From the NCBI RefSeq assembly GCF_037038585.1, contig NC_092520.1, positions 17,801,001-17,865,000 of the forward strand: 64,000 nt of DNA, written 5' to 3'. This DNA comes from Patagioenas fasciata. Its lineage: Eukaryota; Chordata; Aves; Columbiformes; Columbidae. Under the pieces are notes generated by a model. It ran no database searches, had not been told where the DNA came from, and saw only the letters and a list, made by a program, of their open reading frames with translations. Both the position numbers and the translations under genes were made by a program. This document shows, piece by piece, positions 14,461 to 28,300 of the stretch. Each line of letters starts with the position of its first letter. Within the stretch, counting starts at the first letter, position 1.

Positions 14461-17400
14461 AGAGCTGCCCTGGCTGCGGGGCCTGACGGGCCGCGGTCAT
14501 GCGGTGGCCTTTACAATGAAATAACATTTTACTAACAGTGAAATAACATTTGTGGAGATACTGCAATAAAGTAATAATTATCTTTTTGTTAGTGCTGCTT
14601 ATGTAAGCCACCGTGTCAGTAATTTAAGTGAATGTACATGCAAAACATTCTCGTGGAGCTTTCTGTTCTTGGGCTCTTTGTCTCCTCAGCCACACATGAA
14701 GCGTCTGGCACTTGCTCTTTGTATGACACCCTGTTGCCTTGGTAACGTAACCTTTGTACAGGCTTAAGGTGCTACTTGCAGGTAGATTATTTGGATTTTT
14801 TTTTTCTGAAGTTTGCAGCCTCTGTTCTGTCCAACCCAATGCATGTATGTGTTATTTTGCATGTTTATTAATTACTTAATCCTTTCAAATCCAAATTCTG
14901 GACTGTATTCAGTATTTGGACTTAAGTGTTTTCACTAGATGGATAGGTTATTTGATTAATATGGCTTCTAGTGATCGTAATTGTGGTGATGCAACTACAA
15001 ACCTCCTTTAAAATGGTATATTCCAGTTTCAGCTAACATTTTTGGCAGTGAACTTCCTGAAATAGAAACTAAATGTGGAAAGGCTATGAATTTATCAGCT
15101 TACTTACAGGTAATTATGGTGTTGTTGCCATACGTGCCCACTATATACTGAATATAGTAAAAATTTAAAAAGGAAAATAGTAAGGAGTAGGGCAACAAGA
15201 CTGTGCCACGTTCCTGGCAATCTATGAGACAGGGATATTTCTTACTAAGGCCTAGGTATGAACTAGGCTTCAATATATGTTATTACCAGTATTTTGACAG
15301 TGCCTAAAAATAAGATACAAGTGTGGCCTAAAGGTCTTGCAAGTCAGTTCAAACTAGATTTGGGTGCAAGTAGGTAGAAAAATTATACAAGAATGAAAGA
15401 CATTAATAGTCTGAATGTCTGCCAGTCTGCAAAAATTAGTGCTAATTATACCTCATTGAGTATCCTTCTATTGTGAAGCACAAAAACATTAAATATGATT
15501 AGTGTCCATTAGAATAATTTGAACTAGGAAGCATATGATTTCCTAGGGTAGCTGTGCACATAAATCTAAATAGCTCTACTTTCTTCCCCTATTGTTATCC
15601 CACTATTACAGATGCTATTAATCACAGGTGAAAATCTTGGTATATACCAGTTTCCTCCAACAAAAATCCTTGAACCTCTGTTCATGTGAACTATACTGAA
15701 TTTAAATGTAATTTATGTGTAACAATTATGTGTAATTTATTCACTAAATCCAGACTCTGCTTCCTTGCTTTTGATCACTATGAGAAAAGCCCCACCCCAT
15801 AGTCTACTTCAGATACCAACTGTGCAAGTCCCTGGTGAATTCCCTGGATCTGTAGCATATACGGATGAAATTTTCTTCTGATTCAGCACAGGGTAACACA
15901 ACTACATCTCTGAGATTTGGTCTGTGAATCCCTTCATTGCTCAGTGTAAGCTTTTAACACTCTGAACAGTTGGAATGCTTCCTATGTGTCTGCAAACAGC
16001 AAAAGGCCTTCAAGTGTTGGAAGGTTAATTTTTATCACTGTAACTCTATTTATACAGAGCTTTGAAGGTCACAGAATTTTAAATTCTGGATGAATACAAG
16101 ACAACACAGGGCTCCTGCACTTAGTTCTATATCCTTTGCACACAAATTTTAGACTAAGTAGCTTATATCTCCTTTTATTTAAAGCCACTTCTAAGTAGCA
16201 TGGAAGCCCATTTTGATCAAAATAAATACCTAATTAGTTGTAATAAACTGTTATAAAAACCCCTGTATATCAATATGAACTGGATGGATCCCGTAAAAAA
16301 GATAGCCATTTAAATGAGTACTTTACAATGGTAAACTTAAAACTTGCCAGCAGACTAATCAAAGTTAGTGTGGGAGCAGCAAACTGATGTACAAAAGATA
16401 TACAAATACAGGGTCCAAGGAAAATTAGAAAACCTCTCACTGCAGTTTTTGTGTATGCTGACTGCATTTTGACTGTTATAATCAAACATTCCAAATGTTC
16501 TCCAGTTGAAAAAGAAAAACAAAAGTAGTTAACCTCATTAGAAACATTGTAGAAAACAAACAAACAACAACAAAAAAAGCAAACAGACCTGAGAACGGAT
16601 CAGTTGCTCAGTGCTTTTATTTCACAGTAGAATGAGCATGTTGGCAAACATGTAGTATCATACTTTCCACATATCAGCAGAGCCCAGGCAGCAGCAAAAT
16701 GTTACTGATCTCTATGCTTTATTGGATGTTAGAAGGGAGAAAAGTAAATTAAGCATAGTGTTTACCTATAAATACTGTCAAATATATCCCTGGTTTCTGT
16801 CTGTTAATTAAAATAGAGCTTATGCTGCCTCCTGTTGGTCACCTACAAACAGAAACATCTAAAATTAGACTCCACATTACCAGATGCAGAAAGCACATTC
16901 TATAGCCTATACCTTACCTACTATTTACTATTAATCAGAGAAGGTACACAGCTTTCTTCATGGAGTAATACCAGAAATAAATCTGACCCAGTAAATCTAC
17001 TCTGTTTTGTGAATATAATGAATTTTTAACAACAGTAAACTGACTTACTACAAATGTATTTAGAATATAGGAAATAAATTAATTAGTACATAAATAATAA
17101 TTATCATGTCTGTGCAAACATAATCAACACCTGAATAATTGATATTTATTGTAACAACTAAACCATTGTGATAACGTTACCAAAGTGCCATAATGTTTTG
17201 ATAGCATTCTTCAAAAATTAAGATTATCCAATATAATCATTACTGGATATTAAAATCCCACATACAATATATATTTGTGTATATTATACTGGTCATGCTT
17301 GTAATGTGTTCTGTGACATATAATAGAATACTATTAGAAATGTTTTGGTTACATTGTTTAAGTGCAAATAGTAGATTATATTTTTACATGCAATTCTTAT

Positions 17401-20400
17401 GTTTTAAACATCTTACTATATTTCAGTGAGAACACAGGTAATCTTTAATCTCGTCATCGACTATTTTTAGAGGAAGGTATTTTTTCATATAGTACTGTGA
17501 GCTTTGAAAAGTCAGAAAAGATGTAGAAAAACTCTCTTTGCACTAATTTTGTGAGTTTTTAAAAATTGCGCAACAGCTGTGTAAAGCAGACTGAACATTT
17601 GATCCAGACCTACAGCAGTTACTCATGCAAGTAATCCATATTCTTCCGAGTAGTATACTTGACTTCACTGAGATTTCTTACATGATTAGCGATTAACTAC
17701 AGGATTTGGAACATAGGCCCCTAATTTTATCATAAAGCCTTGTTTTTAGCCATGACTTTCTAACACAGTTTCTTTTGCACTCAATTCTGCTATCAGATTT
17801 AACTCTCTATGGAATTGTGGGAAATGACCTTTTTTTCCCTCCGAGAGAGTTGTAATACAGACTTACCTATATAACTGAAGAAAATTCGTACTATTTCACA
17901 GTATCTTTAAGTAATGGTATAAAGTAACTGACACTCCTACATTATTTCCTGATCACTAAGTAAGATAGCTCAAGTCCATTTGCAATCCATGAATGATTTG
18001 TCAAACTGGGAACTGACACTAGTTCCTGTGCAAATGTAGCATACGGTATTAAAGAACTATGTCTATTTTCCAAATTAAGCTTCAGTGTTCGCTATATATA
18101 GTGAGTAATTTACTACCTACGTCATTGTTCTATCTGATGTCATATGCCAGAGGCTTATACATATAGCAAGTAGCTGGATGGAAGACTGCCAAAAACTTGC
18201 TGAAAGGAAAAACTTAGGGGAAAGAGCATCACCTGAATTACTGATTCATTTGCTGTTTACATAAGCCAGCAACCACCTCATGACAGTGGCAATTAAAAAA
18301 AACCTTACAATTCTCTAGTTTCTTCCAATTTGCATAGCTATTTATTTACACCCATGCCCTATGGGCATATGTTACTTTTCTCATTGCATAAATTGCATAC
18401 TCGTATTACTTGGGTATAAAACACAAAAACACGAGCAGAGGGGAATTGGGCCTTGTATTTCTGAGGAAGTGACAAGCTACAATTAATGATTAATGAAGAC
18501 TCTATGCTACTGTAAGTAGCCTTATTAATGCTAAAACTACTCTTCCATATGTCTATTTATTTTTCTCCTACTGCCTCAGTAGGCAGGAATAGTAGTCTCC
18601 ATCTCTTGTAAACTATTCAATACATTTGGTTTGCACTAACAAAAGGTAGTTGTGTTCCAATATAAAAATGTTTACATTTCAGTATGGTGATTGTAAAGAT
18701 TACCTGGCTAAGTGTAGTTACATGATTTGGAGACTCACTATGAAAAGAACAGAATAAAAGTGGAAGTTGCCTGAAATACTGTAGTAAAAAGCTATTTACT
18801 TTTACAGAACTTGCACACATCTTAATACAAATAAACTATTGAGTGGGAAGGTTCCACTCTATTAACGTGTTCTCCAAATGTGCATAATTTTCATTTACAT
18901 CCTTATGAAAATATTTATGATGAATGTTATCTAAATTTATAAAGGTATCTGACAACATATTATAGAGTCAATCACAGTCTTTGAGCTTTCCATTTTTTAC
19001 TGTTTAAAACAGAAATATGCTGCTAGGCAATATTAAGCTTTAAGCATTAATATTGAGCTTGAGTTTTGCAAAAAATAAATTCAATAGTGACGTGACAGTG
19101 AACTTACTGCGGTCATCTCAAGCCATATGAAAGATGTTTTAAATTCCTCACTAAATTTTGTTCATTTTTAAACTGTTTGGAAAAGATGTGCTTAGATATT
19201 TAGAACTATTCTGTCTGGCCTAAGACAACCTTACCACTTAAATTACACTTACATGGAACACAAGGGCTCCCAATAGCTGGAAAGAAAAAAAAGTCTCAGG
19301 CTGTGGAAGATTACACATGAATGTATGATACCAAGCTAATCTCTGTGTCCTTCTGTCAGATACTTTGTATGCATGAGATCAAATTTCCTTCATAACGTAT
19401 GCCTAGACTATTATTAATACTAAAAGTCCATTACAATTTTAACATTATCATAGATAACTACTGAAAGTTTATCAAGCAATATATTGTGTAGTGTTTACCG
19501 TGTAATATTTTAACACTTAAAATTACCATGAAGTACAAGATGAAAGTGTTTTAATTCATTCGAACCACTACAGAAGTTTTAAAAAAAGGAATCTTTTCAC
19601 TTCAGAAATACTATTTACTTCAACTTTAAATATTGGGATTTATTTTTGTAACTTTGTATTTCATGTATGACAAGATACAAACTTTTCCCGTAGTTAACCG
19701 AAGCAACTACTAAGATTTATTTGAGAGCTTGCTGCTCTAAGCTGCCTAGTAGCTGCTCAGCAGATAGCACTGGAGACTTCAGAGATGGAAGACTTCTGTT
19801 AGAAAACATCCTGAAGTGCTTTACCTTTAGTTAACAGCATGACTGAAGTGAAGATACCACACGAATCATCCACCCTGTAGAAATCTTCTCTACGCTGCAC
19901 TGTTATCAGAGTTTATTTTACCACAGGTAGTGGGATGAAAACAGAAATTACAGCTACTACTAAGGCACACGGATGGAGAAAAACTGGTAAAACTGAAGTG
20001 AGATGACAGGAATTACCAGACTCTTCAAATTAGATACCTGGTTTTAATGCTGTGAAGGTCACTTTGGCTTTTGCCCTTGCTAAGATCATTCTGATAAGAT
20101 AAAGCCGACAATTAATTCCTCTTACAGGTTTACGAATTTAAAAAACAAAACAACCAAAAAAAACCCCAAAACAACTAAATAAAACAACAGTAATGTTGAT
20201 TTCTTTTAAACTTCAGTTACATAGGGAAAACAGTATCACAGTCAGTTTTCTCACTCAGCAATTTGTCTACTGGGACAACTGTGAATGTTACAGAAATAAT
20301 GGGACATATTACACAATGAATGCCTCATAACTACGCTTTTTTGAAAAGTAATATCATTTTGCAAATTATTCCGATAATTACAGAGAAGACTTGCATATAA

Positions 20401-20591
20401 AATTAAGTAATAATTCTATATAATGACTAGCATGAATGACAATTTAATGGACTCTTCCAAAAGCAATTCTATAGCATAAAATGTAAATGGAAGATTTAAA
20501 CAAAATACTGTATATTTTTCTGTCTGTAAATTAATGCCTAAAAATCTGTTCTAAAACTTGTGCATTTAAATAGATTTTTTAATCAGGAGTT
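14461..20591. other. Intergenic sequence and KBTBD3 3' UTR
   Basis: AT-rich, mostly unique sequence with no recognisable exon or transposon. The right part should contain the KBTBD3 3' UTR; minus-strand AATAAA signals lie at 19917-19912 and 19644-19639 among others, and I cannot say which is used. Open frames here are short and unlike known proteins. Confidence 0.5.
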
Positions 20592-22212
20592 TCAAAATTC
20601 TCCAGAGCAAATTGTCAGTACAGATGACCAGGGGTCCCTGTATTTATTAAACTGAATGACCTGACAGTAAAACTCAGTTAAGGCTCTTGGCATTGGTGAA
20701 ACTTCTTCCCACTCAGACCTGCTACTGTGGTAGACTTGAACTTCATCTGTGATTTCTTCTGGAGCATAATCACCACCTAATATATAAATTTTGTCTTCTG
20801 TCCCAACTGCCCCTGCATTAAAGCCAGCACATTCGAAAGATCCTTCCCCTTTCCAAACACAGGTTTCTGGGCAAAAACTGTAGACCTTGTAGGTGGAGAG
20901 ATCACATATGTACAATGTACAGTTCACGGGAACAGCTTTGATTAGAGTTGCATGGAAAAATTGCCCAAATTCTGCTACAAGCTCAGACCACTGATCAGTC
21001 ATAGCATTATACTTAAAGAAACAGTCAAGAGATGGATTAAAGGCATCAGTAATCTCAACTTCTGAGCCCAGAACATAAATTATATTCTGACATGCACTTG
21101 CTTCTGGATAGTAGATACCTCTTGGTAACTGGCTTACTGATTTCCAGTCTTTGGAAAGAGGATTATAGGATTCCACATCCAAAAGACTTCGGGTTTCTTG
21201 AGCTCCTCTGGTCTTTCCACCTATTACAAACAGCTGATTTAATGTTACAACAGATGTGTGCATTGTCCTGGGTTTTTTCATAGCTGAGACTATGGAGAAT
21301 TCATTGCTGACTGGACAGTAGCACCAGGTTTGGTCAGTGGCATCATGAAATGGTTCAGCAATATGAAGCCTGACAGTCCTATAACAATTCCCTTTGCATC
21401 CTCCAGTTATAAATATTTTTTCTCCATAGCTAGATAAACTTGACCCTGGAAGATCAATCATGTGCGTATGTGGTAGTTCTTTCCATTTATCTGTTTTGAT
21501 GTTGTAGCAGAATGTATGTCTGTTTTCTCCGTCTTCATCAGTTTTGTGAACAAATATGTATTTTTCTGTTGTTGAAGGACGTGCATCTGGAAACAGTCCA
21601 CTAAAGTCTTGCACATTTTTTACTGCATCATTGATTATTACTGAGCAATTAGCAGTCTTAAGTAAGTGTTCTTCAGCATGTAGAAAGTCCTGCAAAGTCT
21701 TTTCAGGTAACTGATGTAGTCTCACTTTTTTAATCAAATTAGGCAGGTATTTCTGCCGTGTTTCTACGTTATGTTTGGTCCATTGAAGGACAGCTTTCAA
21801 TACTGATTCTTCCTCAGGGACGTTCAGTTCATCAGCCTCGAGGCATTTTTGTAATATCTCAAAATTCATCTCCAAAAAATCACTTGATCTGAGTAGCAAG
21901 GAAAAGTGGTGCTGTACAAAGTCTAGTGCATGGTCAAATAAGCGGACAGAGCCATAGCTTTCTGATAGAGAAAGCAACTGTAAGCAATTCACAAGATCAA
22001 TACTTTTTATTAGAAAGTCACTGCAAGCTTTGGAAAGGAGTGAAACTTGAAGAAATGATGACAGTTGGAAGAGCATTTCCACATTATCGTTTGTTATCTC
22101 TGTTTTTCCTGTGTAAGCGTAATCAAGAAAAGCTTTCACTGCCTTGGGTGACAGATTACTAATAGTAACATTGCCATCATCTCGTTCTTTCATATTAACT
22201 TCAAACATGGCT
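20592..22212 (-). CDS. KBTBD3: KBTBD3 main coding exon (end of BTB, BACK, Kelch)
   Basis: The acceptor TTGTTCACAG ends at 22213, and the exon begins A GCC ATG, completing the arginine of FFR|AMFEV. It encodes 539 complete residues after the split codon and runs open to the stop at 20592-20594. The BACK domain and all Kelch repeats lie in this single exon, as in mammals. Confidence 0.96.
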
Positions 22213-25200
22213 CTGTGAACAAAATATAGAAGATATACACACAAATTAAAGATCTAGCAAACAACAGAGACCACTGATGTGAGAGGAAGAAGACAATCAG
22301 GGACATATGATAACATGGGCAGGCTATATAGATCTAAAATGTGGAGGGTCTCAAAAGTCAGAACAATGCATTTGCTTGACATGGGTGAAGAAAAAAGGAG
22401 TGGTGATAAAAACATATTCAAAGTGATAAAAATGCTCATAAAAATGATAGGAGCACCTGTGTTTTGTACGGAGTTTCACAGAAAGAGATGAAGTCTACAG
22501 CTCTCAATATGCAAGAAAATGTGAAATTGTTTGGAGCAGCAACAGTTTCAACAGCCTGAGAAAGAAAGGCTGATTTAAGAAATAGACAGTAGAAAAGCCT
22601 GATGATTTACGTCATGCGCTGTGAATACTGAAAATTAAGCAAAAAAAAGGCGTTCAAATTGCAGCCTGAGCAAATGGCAGGATGGATGATGTGTGCATTC
22701 CTCAGTAATAAAAGTGGGTGAGGAGAGAATGTGGAGAAAAAAAATAAGGAAACTTAGTTCTTTAGAACTGACTGACAGATGTATGGAAACAGACAGATGT
22801 CAGAAAAAAAAATGTTTTGACACAGGTTTGGATAATACAATGAAATGTGCAGGAATGAGCAGAAAGTGGATTGTGACTGAATATAAAGACGATGGTTGAA
22901 ATAGTGGAACAAACATCATTTAACAGTACATTTGTGCAAATTTTATTCAAATTTTAACTACTTTATTAACACACGCAATATCATTTAAGTATTTCACACA
23001 GTCTAACATGGCAAGAAAAAATAACTAAGGTTTTTCAAGCCAGTTAAGTGCTGGCAACAGAATAGTGCTGCAACATCACTTGCCCTACCCTCCCAGAGCC
23101 TAAGCAGAAGGCTGTGATAGCAATGGCTTCTAAATTTGACAAAAGATTGTAGTGGAGAAAGATGTAGATAAATCATCAGATACAAAGTATTTAATCTGGA
23201 TTATTAATATATTATAGATAGTTCCTGTTAAAAATGTACTACAGGTCAGTTATACAATTAGTATCTGTACAGTATGTGATTTTTAAAATCTCATACTTTT
23301 ATGAAGACAGAAAAAAAATCAGTGTGTATAGCATATTCTTTGGGAAGTGAACATCAGGTAAAGCAGGAACTTGTCTGACCTCCTGAACAAGAACATAAAA
23401 TTACAATAAGACACTTATGTCTCAAAGACCTTTTTGCATACTAATGACGATCCTTAGAACCCTTTCCTCATTAACCCAAGACCTATGATACAAATCTCTG
23501 AATTAGAGAGTAAAATAGCAACTGAACAATACTGGTTGAAGGAGAGCAATCTAGGCAAAGGCTTTGATTTTGAAAGCTAACAAGTAGGGAGCAAAGTGTT
23601 GCTGAATCTTGGCTTTACACAATGAAACCCAAACTAAGGGAAGTCCAAAGGCCAAGGAAGACAAAAGGTGTTTCATTTTGAAATTTACCTAGTGGACTCA
23701 GGAACTTTTTATTCCCTGAAGGTAATAAACGGGCCTTGCATTACAGGACAACTTCTGAATTTGATGGCTGCTGTTATCAACTGTTACACACATGATGAGG
23801 TCTCTCCTGGAAAATTTTAACCTGTAGAGCCTGTAGGTAGTGGAAAGGCCACAAATATTACCATATGCTTAACTTCATATCTAAAAATTACCACTGGAAG
23901 CTATTATTTCATTCTAATATTCCTTTCTGCCAGAGCATCTCTGTGCTGCCAAGCAGTAAACACTTGAAACACAACTAGTTCTGTGTGTCAAAGAAAAAAA
24001 CAAATCTACAGCTACAGGGGAGAAACAGCTTATTTCACCTGGATTTATTTTTTTGGTAGTCCTAAAAACATGGCTAGCTGATATATATGGCAGACTCCTA
24101 CAGACCATAGGATGCTCCAGGACATTTGGAAATAACACTTGTCATCTATGTATAAACAACTGAGTCAAGCTCATTAAGGCATTTCTTGGAGTCGCTTTTT
24201 TCATTGTTAGAGCATCTTAACTTTGTGTTTTATTTAAGAGTGTATTTTGGAAACAGACTTTCAGTGTGGCATTGCAAGTTTGACCCTTACTAATAAAAAA
24301 GTTAGCAAGGTTCGTCATAAGTTAATATCTTGTATGCAAATGATCTGTCTGTCGCTTAAGAAAGCATAGCTTTAAGCACCAGGAGGAAGTTCACAGATCC
24401 ATTTCATATTAAAAGGCAGAAAACTGTAGTTTAGAAGAAATATATGTTTAAATAACTCTGAAGACAAACTCTACTATACTGACCACTCATCTGAGAGAAA
24501 AAAAATGAAGGCCCATTCCAAAACCATGTACAATTTATTCACAATTGCTCCATGCAAGATGTATTTGAAATCACCTTCTATGTTTCACAATATAAATGTG
24601 TTGAAGTACAAAGACTGTCCCATACAATGTCAAACACTATCCTTGCAGACCTTTAGGTACAGGTACAAGCAACAGATGAGTCTTAAACATACACAACGTA
24701 TGTCAGTTCTGCCTAACAGCAGAACCGTGAACTTATGGTTTGACATTTGTATTTCAGACTGCTGTCTGAATCTCAAATTCATAGACTCCTCATGTCACTC
24801 TGAAAATACAAAGACCTATTTGAGGTATGGTTAGGCATCTAACACTATATTTGTTTTGGGTTATTTGTTTGTTTGTTTTCTATCCTTAACATGATGTTTG
24901 AACACTTTCCTCAAAACTCTGCAGGCATATGTAAGCTGTGATGAGTTATTTTTTAATTTTTGTAATTATATTGCCTCCTTCCCTCCCAGAGAACTTACAA
25001 TCCATTTCTTGCAAACTCATGCCAAAATTAGGTTTACCTGAAAAAATCACTGCATGCTGCCAGTACACAACGGTGACAAGGGATTATCTCATCTTTCACA
25101 AGAATTTTAAAGTCAAAAAATATATTTTGTTCTCTGAACTTTTGTAGTACTTTTAGAATTTGTTGTCCATGACCTTCAGCCACTAAGGAATTGATCTTAT

Positions 25201-25261
25201 TTTCAGGAACAGAAATTCCATTGCAAATAGGTCTGCTAATATAATCCCGTTGATTTGCCAT
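20592..25261 (-). CDS. KBTBD3: Kelch repeat and BTB domain containing 3 (two coding exons)
   Basis: Joining 25261-25038 to 22212-20592 (split codon AG|A) gives 614 residues, close to the roughly 610 I recall for human. The start ATG sits in an AACCATGG context with an in-frame TAG five codons upstream. Residues about 33-145 are a BTB domain (FFDFKILVKDEIIPCHRCVL, FLDYAYTGKTEI). Residues about 150-255 are a BACK domain. From about 290 come Kelch repeats, seen as KIFITGGCKG, LFVIGGKTRG, IIYVLGSEVE and KIYILGGDYA. BTB-Kelch proteins usually bridge cullin-3 to a substrate; the substrate of KBTBD3 is not known. The frame is intact throughout. The last residues, WSSVLTICSGEF, differ from my memory of the mammalian tail. 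Confidence 0.95.
22213..25037 (-). other. KBTBD3: KBTBD3 intron between coding exons
   Basis: A 2825-bp GT-AG intron (donor GTAAACCTAA, acceptor TTCACAG). AT-rich, with no element or exon that I recognise. Confidence 0.85.
25038..25261 (-). CDS. KBTBD3: KBTBD3 first coding exon (start of BTB)
   Basis: Encodes residues 1-74 and two bases of codon 75: MANQRDYISRP through CHRCVLAACSDFF. The acceptor on the upstream side is a tandem TTTCAGTTTCAG ending at 25286 or 25280, leaving a 5' UTR of 18-24 bases in this exon. The donor is CAG then GTAAAC. Confidence 0.94.
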
Positions 25262-25330
25262 GGTTTCTTCAGTCTATTCCTGAAACTGAAATGGAAAAAT
25301 AAGTAATTGATACTACAGTCTTACTATTTA

Positions 25331-25350
25331 AAAATAAAATAAAATAAAAT
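25331..25350. repeat. AAAAT pentamer microsatellite
   Basis: Four AAAAT units in direct succession, 70 bp upstream of the KBTBD3 start codon and just inside the preceding intron. Confidence 0.9.
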
Positions 25351-28300
25351 ATCAATGTCCCATAAAACAAACAAAAATTGCCAGCATTGAATTTGATTTG
25401 TAAATCCCATTCATATTTCTAAATTTGTGTTATAAGTGACTTTTACACTGAATTTGATAATAATACTTCTACTTTCCAAAATATATACACATAGCATAAT
25501 TTGAAAAGTAAAATACCTGGCATGTGTCAAAGAACAACTCTACAAATAGTACCCACCTGTAGGAATTTTTCAAAAGTCCACAGGAAGCACACCGAGGACT
25601 GTGTTATAATTTTGAATCGTCATTTAAGAGAACAACTAGTCCTAGACTTACCCTCATAAAACCCCAAACTCTTAACAGTTTGATGTAAAATGAAGATGGA
25701 AAAGGAAAACTTTGTTCCATATTTTTAGATTCCAACAGGCTCATCTGGATACTACAAAGCCCCAAACTCAAGGCAGACCAATGGTCTTTCTACGGCCGAC
25801 AGTGGAAGGGAGATACAGGCTGCTACACCACTTTCTGTAATAAGTGGATTCCCATTAGGCATTCCTGACTAAAATAACAGAAAACAAACATCCACCGACA
25901 CCCTGGCCTAATCACAGTACTGCTGGGGTCATTTAGAGATGGTTTGGTGACAGTGCAACTTTGAGTGTTTAGTCAATTGGTACTGATTTTATCTTGTACT
26001 TGCTACAGTCTTGCTACAAAGCTGTATGTTTGCCTACAGCTTATGCTGCACACTGTGAGCTTCATTTACAGTGGCATAAATTAACTGCCTTCAGAACTCA
26101 TTTAAATTTAAGACAGTGCGATCTCCTTGTCAGAAGCCAAGTTTTTCTGTTGAAAATCCCTATACTGAAGTGTATTGTTTGTATGGTAAGTTTGGCTTCA
26201 CTATTTTTTACATTAAAAATATTTTACTCCACTTTGGCAACATAAAGAAACTTTAAACATAAGTATATTTTATTTACATCTGCTTCCCTTACTGCAAATT
26301 TTGAGTCAAGCTTTCCTATTTTAAAGCTTAAGGAAACATTCCAAGGTTTTTCTATTGCAGGATTCTGCTTCCACAATTCCAAATAAAATTAGCAACAGAT
26401 AATTGCCCACCTGAATTGACAAAGAAGGGGATAAAAATTTCCAAGCCAAACCCAGAAACCAGAAAAATATTGGTTTTGGTTTTTAATTTCACGAAAAGGC
26501 TTATCTGATAACGTGATACATTCAGAGCAAACTAAGCGATCAGGCAGTCTTCTTCATGGGAGGTAATTTCATAGCAGACTGATCTATACTTTATCTAGTC
26601 AGGTAGCTCCAACCACAAATAGACCTCCATGTTTCCTGGAATAGAAGAGATCCAGTGATCTTGCTGCCAGCACTGGCACCCTTGGAGCAGGCATCTTCTC
26701 CTTCCCATGGCCAGACAATCTCACGTATTCACTCTTTCCATTCTAAGCCTGAGGAACTAGGAAAATACAGAAGAACAAGACCACTATTTATTCTGAAAAT
26801 GTATGGCCTCATAACCCCCAACTTCCATAAATCATAGTTTTTTTGTATGTCAGAATTCTCCAGAATACCCTTTTCTTACGAACTTAAAAGCCTGTTCCTC
26901 AAAAGACTGAATCTTCAAATGCAGAGTTGCTTCAGTAAAATTAGTTTCCCACATTTGAATGAAACTTAAAAAAAAAGCAAGTGAATTTCAAGGTTCATTT
27001 GTCATCATGTAAAGTAACACTTCTAAAGGAAATGTAAACCTTTTCACAAAATTCTGGAACTGATAATAGATAGTAGACATATTTCTCATTTTGCCTGCCA
27101 TTTCAATAGCAAGCTCTGACCCACTACTTTCTTTCTGTAAGTAAAATTACCAATTTCAGTAATACTCATCTTTGTATAATGAACACAGAAACATCTAATG
27201 TAATCGAGTCCATCTCGGCTATTTTAGGCAAAGACATCATATAATCACTGTCATAAAAGTAATCTATGCTTCAGAAAGTTTTCTTTTACTGCCACTGTTT
27301 CCACAGAAAGACAATCCCAGTACACTGGTGCCAAGACTGAAAACCTTCTTTCAATTACACCATTTATTAATGCTTACATATATCTGTTCTTCTGTCAAGA
27401 TTGTCATTTGACTTGATTTTATTTTGCATATTTATTCACTTGCAATTGTCAAGCATTGATACCCTCTCTCAACTTTTTTTAGAATGCGTAATTGTCAAAT
27501 TTTCCAAGGTCCATTTATAAGATTGAATTTTTGTTTTCCTTATTATTTCTTGCAGTTTTATCTTCATCCACTCCAGTTTGATCTCATATTACTTTCCCTG
27601 ACATCAGATTTGTTATACAGCATTACAGTTAAGATCTTGGTGTCTCACTGGTCCAATTGTAGGTCATCCAGTGCATCCTAATCCTGATCTTAATAGCAAT
27701 GTCTCATTTTTAATTAAAAGCAAATTTCAGCAGTGTACCTGTAATGTTTTGTCCATCAATAAGGAAGATACTAATGAATACTGTGCTACAGCTTAGCCTA
27801 ATTCACCCTCCCCTCCACTCCATTAAAAAATAAATATTAAAAAAATTAATTCTCATCTCCCTTATAGCCAATTCCTGCTTTATTTGATAATTTTGGTACT
27901 AATTTACCACTTTATCTGTTGATGATTTGAGAGCCCTTCAAAATATCTTAACATTTCAACTAAAATTTTGTATGTTGAATAAGGCCAAGTAGCATTTGTA
28001 ATTATTCCATCCATTCTTCTACAAAGTCATATTCATAAATATTTGATCAAGCTACTGACAAAAGGGTAGAAAACATAGCGGGTGCAGACATATGCTGTAT
28101 ATGTCTGGATTTCAGGAAAGCTGGGCAACAACATTCCTTATATTTGCTCCACTTACTCCCACGGGATTCCAGTTACAAAGTCTGTCTTTATGTGGATTAC
28201 CAAGAACCAAAGTTCAGTGGAGGTTCACTAGAGTTGTGATCTCCTGCTTTTGTTTCTTAACATCCGGCTGCATACTGTACAGCTTCTTACCATGGCAGGC

